NCBI GenBank assembly: GCA_015067565.1
Contig: SVMF01000003.1
Location: forward strand, 62,001-126,000
Direction of reading: 5' to 3'
DNA length: 64,000 nucleotides
Source of the DNA: Oscillospiraceae bacterium
GTDB lineage: Bacteria > Bacillota > Clostridia > Oscillospirales > Oscillospiraceae
The notes under the pieces are model-generated. The model was given only the letters and a program-made list of their open reading frames with translations, searched no databases and was not told the origin of the DNA. The translations under genes and the position numbers were made by a program. Below, piece by piece: positions 26,997-34,982 of the stretch (position 1 is its first letter; the number at the start of each line of letters is the position of its first letter).

Positions 26997-28355
26997 ATGC
27001 CCTCGAGTCTGATCTACTTGAGCATCATGCTCGCTGCCATCGTCATCTGGCTTTCTGTGTTCAAGCGGCCGGTGTATGAGGCAGTATTTCTGAGCTTTTT
27101 GCTTCTGCTGACCATCACGGGAAGCTGGGGCAACGTGCTGACCTATCTTGACGATGCACTTTCGACCTCGCTTCTGTATTCCATGGTGGCCTTTGTCGCC
27201 ATGTCCATCATCTTGACCAAAACCAAGATCATCGACAGCTGCATCGCCGTGATCCTCTCCCTGATCGGCAGAGTCACGGGTGGCGCAGGCTATGCCGCCG
27301 TCATCGCCAGTGCCTTCATGGGTGCTCTGTCCGGCTCGGGTCCGGGCAATGTCATGGCCACGGGCGCCATCACCATCCCGGCGATGAAGCGTTCCGGCTT
27401 CCCTGCGCACCTGGCCGCCAATGTCGAGAGCAATGCCAGCTATCTGGGAAACCTCATTCCTCCCTCGTCGAATATCGTCGCTGCCTTGGGCGCGTTTGCC
27501 TCCGTGTATCCCACGATCAATCTGACCACAGGTCAATTCTGGATTATTCTGTGGGGTATTTCCATCTGGTTCATCCTGCAAAGAATGGTGATGATCTGGA
27601 GCTTCTGCAAGTATTACAAGGTCAAGCCGATGGCGAAGGAGGAGCTTCCCTCCATCCGCGAAACCATGCGTAAGGGCTGGAAGGGTATGCTGCTGCCCAT
27701 AATCATCCTTCTTCCGTTCGTGCTGGATTACCTGTTCAAGGAGAGCTTCTTTACCGCCCGTCTGGGTGCAACCGGTGCTAAGTATTTTTCCTCCTCGATC
27801 CTGCTGTTCATCGGCGGTGTGTCCGCGCTGTTCGCCTGCCTTGCCAGCGAGGATAAGAGCATTGTCAAGGTCAGCAATCTGGCCAAAATACTCGGAAATT
27901 CCGTCAAGACGATCTCCCCCGCCATCGGTGTTTGTGTGTTCGGCTACATGATCGGTTCGCTGTTTAGTGATTTGAATGTTGCACAGGATATGGGCGACAT
28001 TATTATGAGCTGGAATTTCGGCCAGTTCGGCACGGTCATTGCGATCTGCCTGATCACCTGCTTCATGGGCATGGTCATCCCCGGCTCCTCGTTGGTCGTT
28101 GTTTTTGGTCCGATGTTCATCACGGTCCTGGCCGCTGTCGGCTGCGATCCGTTGCTGGCAGCAGCCATGCTGCCGTGCATCTGCGGTGTCATGTGCGGCA
28201 TCACGCCTCCCCTCGGTCTGGGTATGTACGCAGGTATGACGCTGGCAGAGTCCGATTTTGACAAAACATTCCGCAACAACCTTTGGTGGGTTGCCGCGCA
28301 GTTCATCCTCGAGGTCGTCGTGCTGATGGGGTGGCTGCCCATTCTCGGACTGTAA
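26997..28355 (+). CDS. TRAP-type large permease (DctM family)
   Basis: 452 residues, about 12 hydrophobic segments, almost no soluble part. SGSGPGNVMATGAITIPAMK and the twin later motif GMVIPGSSLVVVFGPMF match the conserved re-entrant regions of the TRAP/DctM ion-transporter superfamily. It would move a small carboxylate with Na+ or H+. ATG 26997 has AAAGGA 8 bp upstream and is preferred to the ATG at 26988. No TRAP solute-binding protein is encoded in the window and the next gene is far smaller than a normal small permease, so it is either an incomplete TRAP system or a relative that works without a binding protein. Confidence 0.82.
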   Translation: MPSSLIYLSIMLAAIVIWLSVFKRPVYEAVFLSFLLLLTITGSWGNVLTYLDDALSTSLLYSMVAFVAMSIILTKTKIIDSCIAVILSLIGRVTGGAGYAAVIASAFMGALSGSGPGNVMATGAITIPAMKRSGFPAHLAANVESNASYLGNLIPPSSNIVAALGAFASVYPTINLTTGQFWIILWGISIWFILQRMVMIWSFCKYYKVKPMAKEELPSIRETMRKGWKGMLLPIIILLPFVLDYLFKESFFTARLGATGAKYFSSSILLFIGGVSALFACLASEDKSIVKVSNLAKILGNSVKTISPAIGVCVFGYMIGSLFSDLNVAQDMGDIIMSWNFGQFGTVIAICLITCFMGMVIPGSSLVVVFGPMFITVLAAVGCDPLLAAAMLPCICGVMCGITPPLGLGMYAGMTLAESDFDKTFRNNLWWVAAQFILEVVVLMGWLPILGL

Positions 28356-28367
28356 GGAGGTGCCGAA

Positions 28368-28661
28368 ATGAAAGCATTTGCAAAAAAAGTTTCTTCCATA
28401 TTCCGCGTCGTTTTCGGCTACGGCATCCTGGCCTGCCTGTTTGCAGGCGGCATGACCTTCTTCGGCTACCTGGCAGCCATGATCATCGGCGGCGACACGG
28501 CTGAAAAGATCTGTGTGTTTCTCTATGAGGACTTCCTGCCCGTGGTCATCTATGCCTCAACGATTCTCGTCGTTTTAGGACTGATCGTCATGTACCTCAA
28601 CGGTGAAAAGGCCCTGACTACCAATAAAAAGAAGAACGTTAAGCACAAAGGCGAGCTGTAA
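28368..28661 (+). CDS. small two-helix membrane protein, TRAP permease partner
   Basis: 97 residues: a basic N-terminus, two hydrophobic helices (GYGILACLFAGGMTFFGYLAAMI, cited by position about 18-38, and VVIYASTILVVLGLIVMYL about 59-77), and a Lys-rich tail KKKNVKHK. GGAGGTG precedes the ATG, 12 bp after the large permease. A DctQ small permease has four helices and about 160 residues, so this is either a reduced DctQ equivalent or a lineage-specific accessory subunit. I recognise no family for it. Confidence 0.75.
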   Translation: MKAFAKKVSSIFRVVFGYGILACLFAGGMTFFGYLAAMIIGGDTAEKICVFLYEDFLPVVIYASTILVVLGLIVMYLNGEKALTTNKKKNVKHKGEL

Positions 28662-28748
28662 AAACGATCGTTTCATCATTGCGTGGTGCCACTTACGACA
28701 ATGTTGTAATCTAAAGCGTTTCGTATATACTTCTTTTTCCTTACAAAA

Positions 28749-28772
28749 ATCCCCCTGCTGTTGCAGGGGGAT
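28749..28772 (+). terminator. hairpin terminator after the TRAP genes
   Basis: ATCCCCCTGC-type 10-bp stem with loop TGTT, 87 bp after the stop. A very similar hairpin follows at 28949-28977, and the two flank the dispersed repeat between them. The gap 28662-29068 holds only these hairpins and that repeat. Confidence 0.55.
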
Positions 28773-28773
28773 T

Positions 28774-28946
28774 CAGACTGTCGAAAAAACGATAGTCTTG
28801 TCATTGCGAGACCGCCGAACAGGCGGTCGTGGCAATCTCGAAAGTTTGATTTTTATCTTTCTTTCGGAAGAATAGCAAACTTTCAGCACGAGATCGCCAC
28901 GTTGCTGCGCTCCTCGCGATGACACGATAAGAACTTTTTTGACACG
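28774..28946 (-). repeat. 173-bp dispersed palindrome-rich repeat, copy 1
   Basis: Same element, inverted, as 34436-34606 and 34812-34982. It starts with GACTGTCGAAAAA, contains two arm pairs (GAGACCGCCGAACAGGCGGTC, itself a hairpin; and GAGATCGCCAC near GCGCTCCTCGCGATGAC), and ends GTGTC. It has no coding capacity and no transposase. It resembles the short interspersed palindromes common in gut clostridia. Confidence 0.85.
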
Positions 28947-28948
28947 CT

Positions 28949-28977
28949 CAATCCCCCTGCAGACAGCAGGGGGATTG
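28949..28977. terminator. hairpin flanking the repeat
   Basis: Perfect 12-bp stem CAATCCCCCTGC, loop AGACA, followed by CTTTTGCG. It repeats the loop-adjacent sequence of the hairpin at 28749, suggesting that the intervening repeat inserted into or duplicated a terminator. Confidence 0.5.
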
Positions 28978-29068
28978 CTTTTGCGTTGTGGTGCGCCATA
29001 AGAAAGTGTTCCGGGCCAGTAAGGGAAGGCTCATGCGCCTGCCCTGCAAGGTGTTATGACCTGCGGTT

Positions 29069-29596
29069 TCAACGAAATGCCGTCAGGTCTTCGAGTGCTT
29101 TGCGTTTTTTGGTGCGCAGAGGGTCACCGACTTTGGCATAACCGAGGGTAATGACCAGACGTACCGGCTCCTTCAGATCGCAGATCTTGCGGATCTTCTC
29201 GTCATCCAACCACCCCAGAATGCAGGTCGCCAGACCCTGCGCAGTCGCCTCAGCGGTCAGATAGGCCGCTGCGATTCCGATATCAATGGAGCGGTAGTCA
29301 TTCTTCTTCACCTTTGCGCCCAGAGCGGCCGAGGCGACATAGGGCCGCTCGGAGATCACGATTGCGATCGGTGCCTGCGAGGCAAAGCGGTTCATGCCCA
29401 TAGACATGGTCGCCTTAGCGACTTCCTTGGCCGTTTGCCCACGACAGATCGTCAGGAAATACGGCTGACCATTGCAGGCCGAGGGGGCAAGGCGAGCTGC
29501 CTCGACGACCGCCTGCAGCTTTTCCTCCTCCACCGCTCGGTTCTCGTCATAGCTGCGGCACGATTGCCGCGCATTTGCAATTTCTGAAAAGTTCAT
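29069..29596 (-). CDS. nitroreductase-family FMN oxidoreductase
   Basis: 175 residues from ATG 29596 (MNFSEIANARQSCRSY), with GGAGGA upstream. RQSCRSY is the phosphate-contacting N-terminal motif for FMN; APSACNGQPYFLTI and ATCILGWLDDEKIR match the rest of the small nitroreductase fold, and VRLVITLGYAKVGDP closes it. NAD(P)H-dependent flavin enzyme of unknown physiological substrate, working as a cytoplasmic dimer. It lies downstream of rlmH but is separated from it by a repeat with inverted ends, so it may have its own transcript. Confidence 0.9.
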   Translation of the reverse strand: MNFSEIANARQSCRSYDENRAVEEEKLQAVVEAARLAPSACNGQPYFLTICRGQTAKEVAKATMSMGMNRFASQAPIAIVISERPYVASAALGAKVKKNDYRSIDIGIAAAYLTAEATAQGLATCILGWLDDEKIRKICDLKEPVRLVITLGYAKVGDPLRTKKRKALEDLTAFR

Positions 29597-29614
29597 AATT
29601 CCTCCAATGAAAAA

Positions 29615-29725
29615 GGCTGTAAAAAACTCCCAAAATGTCATCCCGGGCGAATGCGAAGGCTCTTGAAAAGCTTGAAAAGCTTCTTTGTTCCCTCAGAATG
29701 ACACAAAAAGAGGTTTTTTACAGCC
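29615..29725. repeat. small foldback repeat between rlmH and the nitroreductase gene
   Basis: 13-bp perfect inverted ends (GGCTGTAAAAAAC) enclose about 85 bp that begin TGTCATCCCGGGCG and end CCTCAGAATGACAC, a pattern often seen in clostridial intergenic repeats. It lies directly after the rlmH stop and could act as a terminator. Confidence 0.6.
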
Positions 29726-29726
29726 C

Positions 29727-30209
29727 TTATTTGTGATATTTGGTGCCGGCCTGAATGGTTTCAGCACGGTAGATCTGCTCGAGGGCCATCACCCGCATCA
29801 AATGATGTGGGAAGGTCATCGGCCCAAAGGACAGGCGAAAATCTGCCATGCGTTTGATCCTCGGATCAATGCCGAAGGACGAACCGATCAGAAAACACAC
29901 CGCACTTTTGCCTGCATTCTTGACCTGACGGAGCTTTTCTGCCAAATCCTCGCTCGACAGTTCCCTTCCCTCGGGGGTCAAGACGCAGAACCACGCATTT
30001 TTCGGCACATTGGCCTCAATCAGCTCCGCCTCCTTGGAAAGACCGGCTGCAATCTCGGTCGGGTTCGGGTCCTCAGGCAGGCGCACCTCGACAAGCTCGA
30101 TTAGCTTGAATTTGCAGTAGCCTCCAAGCCGTTTGGCATATTCCTCCGATGCGGCAAGGTAGAATTTCTCTTTCAGCTTGCCGACGGTAATGAGGGTGAC
30201 GGAAAACAT
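29727..30209 (-). CDS. rlmH: 23S rRNA pseudouridine-1915 N3-methyltransferase
   Basis: 160 residues, full length for this single-domain SPOUT methyltransferase. It starts with VTLITVGKLKEKFY and has CFLIGSSFGIDPRIK (the SAM-binding knot GSSxG region) and the C-terminal LMRVMALEQIYRAETI followed by KYHK, all diagnostic. It methylates Psi1915 in helix 69 of 23S rRNA on the 70S ribosome. The start lies 1 bp after the arcA stop; GAGAGGG in the end of arcA is its RBS. Confidence 0.96.
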   Translation of the reverse strand: MFSVTLITVGKLKEKFYLAASEEYAKRLGGYCKFKLIELVEVRLPEDPNPTEIAAGLSKEAELIEANVPKNAWFCVLTPEGRELSSEDLAEKLRQVKNAGKSAVCFLIGSSFGIDPRIKRMADFRLSFGPMTFPHHLMRVMALEQIYRAETIQAGTKYHK

Positions 30210-30210
30210 C

Positions 30211-31428
30211 TTAACCCTCTCTGCGCAGAGGCATGCTCATGCAACGAGGACCGCCACGACCGCGGGAGAGCTCGCCACTCGGAATCCGCAGCACCTCAAT
30301 GCCGGCATCCTCCAGAAGGCGATTGGTAACATAGTTGCGGTCGTAGGCAATGACGGTGCCGGGGCGCAGGCAAAGCGTATTCGAGCCGTCGTTCCACTGC
30401 TCTCTCTGCGCAGCAATGCCATCGTCGCCGCCGCAACGCAGAAGGGAGACGCGCTCAACCTGCAGGCTCTCGGCCAATGCCTGATCCAGCGTCTTGTCCA
30501 CGCGGCTGATATGGAGCTTTCCTGCCGCAGCAGGAGTCAGCTCGAACAGCTCAATCTGCTGCAGGATCGACGGATGCACCACAAACTTGTCGTAATCCGC
30601 CTGTGTCAAAACCGTATCCAGGTGCATAAACGCACGCTTTGCGGGAATGTCGATGGCCAGAACGCGACGGATCTCGCTGGTCTCATCGGCAAAGATCTTC
30701 CGGGCCAAACGTTCGATCGCCTCAGGCATGGTACGCTCGGAAATGCCCACGGCAATGGTAGTGGCAGACAGATTCAGAATGTCACCGCCTTCCAGGCTAA
30801 ACGGATCTCTCGGTGTATAGTAAAACGACACCTTGCCCGCATAGTCAGGATGGTAGCGCAGGATGTACTCAGAGTAGATCGTCTCGCGGTTTCTCGTAAC
30901 GGAATACATTCTGTGCAGAGAAACACCGATGCCGACAGAGGCAAAGGGGTCACGGGTAAAGTACAGATTCGGGATCGGATCGAGCACAAAATTACGCTTA
31001 TTCGAGCGCATGGCAACCAAAGACGGACGATTTCTGCACGGAAGCTCGGCATAGCGCACACCGGTCATGGTCTTGATCACAAGATCTCTGGTCTCCAGCG
31101 CCAGCAAAAACTCCGATAGTACCTCCACATAGGCCTCGCTGCACACAGAGCTGCGCTCCAAAAAATCGCGCACAAACTGACCGCGCAGCTCCGGACGATT
31201 CTCAAGAGTCTGTGCCGTCAGGTCAGCCAGGTAGACAACCTCGACACCGTTGTCGCGCAGAAGCTGTGCAAAGGCATCATGCTCCGTCTGCGCACCGCGC
31301 AGGTAGGGAATATCGTCAAACAGCAGCCGCTCCATGGAGTTCGGAACAAGCTGCTCCAGTTCGCTGCCCGGACGGTGCAAAAGCACCTTCTTCAGGGGCT
31401 GAATTTCGCTTTTTACTGAAATGGCCAT
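30211..31428 (-). CDS. arcA: arginine deiminase
   Basis: 405 residues, the usual size. Catalytic landmarks are LHRPGSELEQL near the N-terminus, FTRDPFASVG, EGGDILNLS, MHLDTVLTQAD and the C-terminal RGGPRCMSMPLRRE, in which Cys (about residue 396) is the nucleophile. It hydrolyses arginine to citrulline and ammonia in the cytoplasm. Neither arcB (ornithine carbamoyltransferase) nor arcC (carbamate kinase) nor an arginine/ornithine antiporter is in the window, so whether the full ATP-yielding pathway exists cannot be seen. It has its own promoter overlapping the end of mtaB. Confidence 0.96.
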   Translation of the reverse strand: MAISVKSEIQPLKKVLLHRPGSELEQLVPNSMERLLFDDIPYLRGAQTEHDAFAQLLRDNGVEVVYLADLTAQTLENRPELRGQFVRDFLERSSVCSEAYVEVLSEFLLALETRDLVIKTMTGVRYAELPCRNRPSLVAMRSNKRNFVLDPIPNLYFTRDPFASVGIGVSLHRMYSVTRNRETIYSEYILRYHPDYAGKVSFYYTPRDPFSLEGGDILNLSATTIAVGISERTMPEAIERLARKIFADETSEIRRVLAIDIPAKRAFMHLDTVLTQADYDKFVVHPSILQQIELFELTPAAAGKLHISRVDKTLDQALAESLQVERVSLLRCGGDDGIAAQREQWNDGSNTLCLRPGTVIAYDRNYVTNRLLEDAGIEVLRIPSGELSRGRGGPRCMSMPLRREG

Positions 31429-31463
31429 AGCGCTACCTCGCTTATTTTGTCATTCTCCGAAAC

Positions 31464-31492
31464 ATTATATCATATATCAACCATTTATGCAA
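31464..31492 (-). promoter_or_regulatory. promoter of arcA
   Basis: Minus-strand TTGCAT, 17-bp spacer, TATAAT, 36 bp before the arcA ATG. The -35 overlaps the stop codon of mtaB. GAGGT serves as RBS. Confidence 0.8.
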
Positions 31493-32765
31493 GAACAAGT
31501 TCACCGACCACACCATCATCTCTGAGCGCATCGATGCGGACAGCTTTGCACTGATTGTGCAACACTTTCCCTCTGGCATAAACCTTCACACCGTTTTTGG
31601 CATGACCGGTAAAGAAGCCGTCCTCTTCCTGCTCGAAGAGCACCTCCTGCACCGTGCCGATCATGGCAGAATCAAAGGTCTCGCGCAAGCGTTTTGCGAC
31701 CTGTGCCGCCCTTGCAGCACGCTCAGCCTTCACGCTCTTGAGGATCTGACCGTCCATTGCGGCCGCAGGTGTGCCGTCGCGTCGGGAGTAGGGGAAAATG
31801 TGCATGGCGGCAAAGCCGCATTTTTCCGCAAATGCCAGGGATTCTTCCAACTCCTGCTCGCTCTCTCCGGGGAAGCCAACGATCAAGTCCGTCGTGATGG
31901 CGCAGTCGGGGAAATATTCCTTGAGCAGACGGACGCTTTCAAAATACCGCTGCGTATCATACTTGCGGCGCATACGCTGCAGGACGGTATCGCTGCCACT
32001 TTGCAAACTCAGATGGAACTGCGGGCAGAAATTGTTGAATGCCTGCATTCTGCGGCAAAAGTCCTCGTCGATGATGCGTGGCTCGAGTGAACCGAGGCGG
32101 ATGCGCACCTGCGGTGCAGCAAGGCAGATCGCCTCACAAAGGTCTGCAAATGTGCTTCCGTCCTTCAGATCCCGTCCCCACGAAGCAATCTCGATGCCCG
32201 TAACGACGATCTCCAAATAACCCATTTCGGCCAGCTTTTTCGTATCCTCCACTGCGCGCGAAAGCGTCAAGGAACGCACCGGTCCTCTGGCATATGGAAT
32301 GATGCAGTATGAGCAGAAATTGCTGCAGCCATCTTGCACCTTCAGCATAGCACGGGTGCGCTCGGACAAGCCGCCGGCAGGCAGAATTTCAAATGCTCTG
32401 CGCTTCAGCGCGGCATCGACCTTGACCTGCTGCTTTTGGCGATCGGCCTGCAGAAGCATCTGGACAAATTCCTCCCGCCCGCCGCTGCCGCTGACCACAT
32501 CGACACCGAGCGACTTGACCTCCTCGGTGCTCAGCTGCGCATAGCAGCCGCACACACCGATGATTGCATCGGGATGCTCCCGACGCAGATGACGGATCAG
32601 GGTGCGGTTCTTGCGGTCGGCAACCGCCGTGACGGTGCAAGTGTTGACGATGCAGACATCAAAATCCCCCGATCGCTCGTGTCCCAGGGCAAGCAGCTGC
32701 TGCTCCATGGCCTGCGTTTCGTATTGGTTGACCTTGCAGCCAAGCGTGTAACATTGAAATTTCAT
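31485..32765 (-). CDS. mtaB: tRNA t6A37 methylthiotransferase MtaB
   Basis: 426 residues from ATG 32765 (MKFQCYTLGCKVNQYET). The N-terminal UPF0004 domain has its three cluster cysteines in TLGCKVNQ, NTCTVTAVADRK and GCYAQ. The radical-SAM domain motif is DGCSNFCSYCIIPYARG (CxxxCxxC), and there is a C-terminal TRAM-like region. GCKVNQYE and KVQDGC separate MtaB from MiaB and RimO. It converts t6A37 to ms2t6A37 in tRNAs decoding ANN codons, using two 4Fe-4S clusters. Confidence 0.94.
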   Translation of the reverse strand: MKFQCYTLGCKVNQYETQAMEQQLLALGHERSGDFDVCIVNTCTVTAVADRKNRTLIRHLRREHPDAIIGVCGCYAQLSTEEVKSLGVDVVSGSGGREEFVQMLLQADRQKQQVKVDAALKRRAFEILPAGGLSERTRAMLKVQDGCSNFCSYCIIPYARGPVRSLTLSRAVEDTKKLAEMGYLEIVVTGIEIASWGRDLKDGSTFADLCEAICLAAPQVRIRLGSLEPRIIDEDFCRRMQAFNNFCPQFHLSLQSGSDTVLQRMRRKYDTQRYFESVRLLKEYFPDCAITTDLIVGFPGESEQELEESLAFAEKCGFAAMHIFPYSRRDGTPAAAMDGQILKSVKAERAARAAQVAKRLRETFDSAMIGTVQEVLFEQEEDGFFTGHAKNGVKVYARGKVLHNQCKAVRIDALRDDGVVGELVLA

Positions 32766-32819
32766 AAAAATCCCCAAAATTCCCCGAAGGGAGTGTTGAA
32801 ATATTGAACAAAAAACGAA

Positions 32820-32848
32820 TTGCAATTTTATGCAAAACGACATATAAT
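32820..32848 (+). promoter_or_regulatory. promoter of the HPr-like gene
   Basis: TTGCAA, 17-bp spacer, TATAAT, 66 bp before the start at 32914, in the gap divergent to mtaB. It probably also serves the carboxypeptidase gene downstream. Confidence 0.75.
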
Positions 32849-32913
32849 AGTTTACAGCGTACCTATTGTATCAAGTTTTTGGACAAATGTACAGCCCCTT
32901 TTGGAGGTTTTCT

Positions 32914-33138
32914 ATGACAATTCGTTTCGCTTCGGTGAATGACATCAAGGAATTTGTGTCCATCGCCACTGTTCAGCCCTTCTCCATACGAGTCGATGAC
33001 GGAGAGCACTGCGTCAATGCCACCAGCTTTATGGAGATGTGTACTCTCGACTTCCGCAAGCCGCTTGCCGTGGATGCAGGCTCGGCCGAAAACGAGGCGC
33101 AGCTTGCCCTCGCCGCACAGAACTATATCGCGTCATAA
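32914..33138 (+). CDS. HPr-like protein lacking the active-site histidine
   Basis: 74 residues from ATG 32914 (MTIRFASVNDIKEFV), with GGAGG upstream. The order of segments, an N-terminal strand and helix, then GEHCVNATSFMEMCTLDF in the position of the Ser46 region of HPr (NAKSIMGVMSL-like), then KPLAVDAG, matches the HPr fold. The His15 region is absent: there is no histidine at all before the CVN segment except in EHC. Such short HPr relatives occur in clostridia and cannot carry PEP-derived phosphate in the usual way; a regulatory or structural role is inferred. The gene precedes a carboxypeptidase by about 50 bp. Confidence 0.75.
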   Translation: MTIRFASVNDIKEFVSIATVQPFSIRVDDGEHCVNATSFMEMCTLDFRKPLAVDAGSAENEAQLALAAQNYIAS

Positions 33139-33189
33139 TCTCGTCCTTCGCTTCATACGCTTTAGCGTAAATGAAGCGGAGGGATTTTT

Positions 33190-34332
33190 ATGCAACGAAT
33201 TTTGTCATGCTTGCTTCTCTTGGCCCTATGCCTAAGCCTGCTGCCACAGGCTCAGGCAGCGCAGGTCGAAGTTGATGCACCGTCGGCCATTTTGATGGAT
33301 GCTGCCACGGGGACAGTACTGTTTGAGAAAAACGCACACGAGCAGCTTGCACCGGCCTCGGTAACGAAGGTGATGACCTTGCTTTTGGTGATGGAGGCGC
33401 TCGAATCGGGCCGCATCTCATGGGAAGACAGTGTGATTGCCTCGGAGCACGCCGCAGGTAAGGGCGGCAGCCAGGTGTATCTGGAGGTTGGAGAAGCCAT
33501 GAGCATGGACGATATGCTCAAGAGCGTCGTTGTCAGCTCGGCAAACGATTGCGCCACCGCTCTGGCTGAGCACGTGGCAGGCAGCGAGTCTGCCTTTGTG
33601 GAGCTGATGAACCAAAAGGCCACTGAGCTCGGCTGTCAGGAAACGCATTTTGTCAATTGCACCGGTCTGGACGACGAAGACAATGCCAAGGAGCATCTGA
33701 CAAGTGCCTATGACCTTGCGCTAATGTCGCGTGCCCTGCTGCGCCATGATCGGATCCGGAATTACACCACCATCTGGATGGACACGGTGCGCGGTGGAAA
33801 ATTCGGTCTGTCCAACACCAACAAGCTCGTGCGCTTTTATGAGGGCGCAACGGGACTCAAGACCGGCTACACCTCGAGTGCAGGGCATTGCCTGTCCGCC
33901 ACGGCCAAGCGTGACGGTCTGGAGCTGATCGCCGTGGTGATGCACTGCGCCAGCTCCACTGAGCGTTTCCAATCAGCCAAGACCCTCTTAGACTACGGTT
34001 TTGCCAATTATGCTCTGGTCGATGCTGTGCCGGACGCACCGTTGCAGCCGATTCCCGTGCGTCTGGGCAAGCAGACGAGCATTCTGCCGATCGTACAAAG
34101 CAGCTCCCCCATCCTGATTGAAAAGGGCGAGCGTTCCATGATCCGCAGAACCGTAACGCTCGCGCCCGAGTTGAATGCTCCCATCAAGGAAGGCGCGCAG
34201 CTCGGAACCCTGACCATCGAGACCGACAGCCGCATTCTGGCGCAGATCCCGATCCTCGCGCCCGAGAAGGTCGAAAAGGTCGGCCTTTGGCAGATCACGC
34301 GCCGCCTGTTGCGAAAGCTGTGCATGGGCTGA
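33190..34332 (+). CDS. dacF: D-alanyl-D-alanine carboxypeptidase (DacF/PBP5 type)
   Basis: 380 residues. The signal peptide is residues 1-23 (LLLLALCLSLLPQAQA). The serine-peptidase S11 motifs are all present: S57-V-T-K60 in ASVTKVMTLLL, SSAND (SxN), and KTG in GLKTGYTSSAGHC. A C-terminal PBP5-C-like beta domain follows from about residue 280 and ends in a weakly amphipathic tail (LWQITRRLLRKLCMG) that could rest on the membrane. It trims the terminal D-Ala of peptidoglycan stem peptides outside the cell. RBS GGAGGG precedes the ATG. Confidence 0.95.
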   Translation: MQRILSCLLLLALCLSLLPQAQAAQVEVDAPSAILMDAATGTVLFEKNAHEQLAPASVTKVMTLLLVMEALESGRISWEDSVIASEHAAGKGGSQVYLEVGEAMSMDDMLKSVVVSSANDCATALAEHVAGSESAFVELMNQKATELGCQETHFVNCTGLDDEDNAKEHLTSAYDLALMSRALLRHDRIRNYTTIWMDTVRGGKFGLSNTNKLVRFYEGATGLKTGYTSSAGHCLSATAKRDGLELIAVVMHCASSTERFQSAKTLLDYGFANYALVDAVPDAPLQPIPVRLGKQTSILPIVQSSSPILIEKGERSMIRRTVTLAPELNAPIKEGAQLGTLTIETDSRILAQIPILAPEKVEKVGLWQITRRLLRKLCMG

Positions 34333-34337
34333 CCATA

Positions 34338-34374
34338 GAACCGCACCGACTGCCTTCACAGTCCGGTACGGTTC
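34338..34374 (+). terminator. imperfect hairpin after the carboxypeptidase gene
   Basis: GAACCG-type arms around GCACCGACTG pair with CAGTCCGGTACGGTTC, with one mismatch and one bulge. An almost identical hairpin recurs at 34984-35020, so both belong to the repeat block that fills 34333-35206, the largest gene-free stretch in this part of the window. Confidence 0.5.
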
Positions 34375-34378
34375 AGAG

Positions 34379-34437
34379 TGTGTCAAAATAGTTCTTATCG
34401 TGTCATCGCGAGGAGCGCAGCGACGTGGCGATCTCGT
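34379..34437 (+). repeat. truncated copy of the dispersed palindrome-rich repeat
   Basis: The first 59 bp of the same element as 34436-34606 (GTGTCAAAA through GCGATCTCGTG) directly precede the full copy, giving a partial tandem arrangement. A slipped or nested duplication is the simplest reading. Confidence 0.8.
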
Positions 34438-34606
34438 GTCAAAAAAGTTCGTATCATGTCATCGCGAGGAGCGCAGCGACGTGGCGATCTCGTGCTGAAA
34501 GTTTGCTATTCTACCGAAAGAAAGATAAAAATCAATCTTTCGAGATTGCCACGACCGCCTGTTCGGCGGTCTCGCAATGACAAGACTATCGTTTTTCGAC
34601 AGTCTG
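34436..34606 (+). repeat. dispersed palindrome-rich repeat, copy 2
   Basis: Full-length copy, inverted relative to 28774-28946. It begins GTGTCAAAAAAGTTCG, holds ATCGCGAGGAGCGCAGCGAC and GAAAGAAAGATAAAAATC, and ends CGACAGTCTG. Differences from copy 3 are few (for example CGTGCTGAAAG against CGCACTGAAAG). Confidence 0.88.
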
Positions 34607-34710
34607 GGGGCGGGGCATGCCCCGCCCGACTGCAATCGCTACGATTTTGCCGGAAACTGCTGCGAATACGGGCTTGTTTCTGCCGGTTGAGGCATGCCTC
34701 AACCCTACAG
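34606..34710 (+). repeat. GC-rich palindrome repeat (family shared with 47517-47613)
   Basis: It starts with the palindrome GGGCGGGGCATGCCCCGCCC, runs through CAATCGCTACGATTTTGCCG, and ends with the palindrome GGTTGAGGCATGCCTCAACC. The same order occurs at 47517-47613. A free-standing copy of the first palindrome lies at 34787-34806, and a separate terminator-like hairpin, AAACGGGCAGG with its complement, at 34732-34761. Confidence 0.8.
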
Positions 34711-34786
34711 GATGGCTTTTATGACAGTTTCAAACGGGCAGGTCAAATGGCCTGCCCGTTTTAGCGTGTCAAAACATCAACTGTAG

Positions 34787-34806
34787 GGGCGGGGCATGCC
34801 CCGCCC
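34787..34806. repeat. 20-bp perfect palindrome
   Basis: GGGCGGGGCATGCCCCGCCC, the opening palindrome of the repeat at 34606, here alone and directly before copy 3 of the other repeat family. Confidence 0.85.
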
Positions 34807-34811
34807 GAAGT

Positions 34812-34982
34812 GTGTCAAAAAAGTTCTTATCGTGTCATCGCGAGGAGCGCAGCGACGTGGCGATCTCGCACTGAAAGTTTGCTATTCTACCGAAAGAAAG
34901 ATAAAAATCAAACTTTCGAGATTGCCACGACCGCCTGTTCGGCGGTCTCGCAATGACAAGACTATCGTTTTTCGACAGTCTG
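34812..34982 (+). repeat. dispersed palindrome-rich repeat, copy 3
   Basis: 171 bp, the same family and orientation as copy 2. It is followed directly by the hairpin at 34984-35020 that duplicates the one after the carboxypeptidase gene. The remaining 35021-35206 is the AT-rich leader of nfnA, with no strong promoter; TG-T-TATACA near 35092 is the best candidate. Confidence 0.88.
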
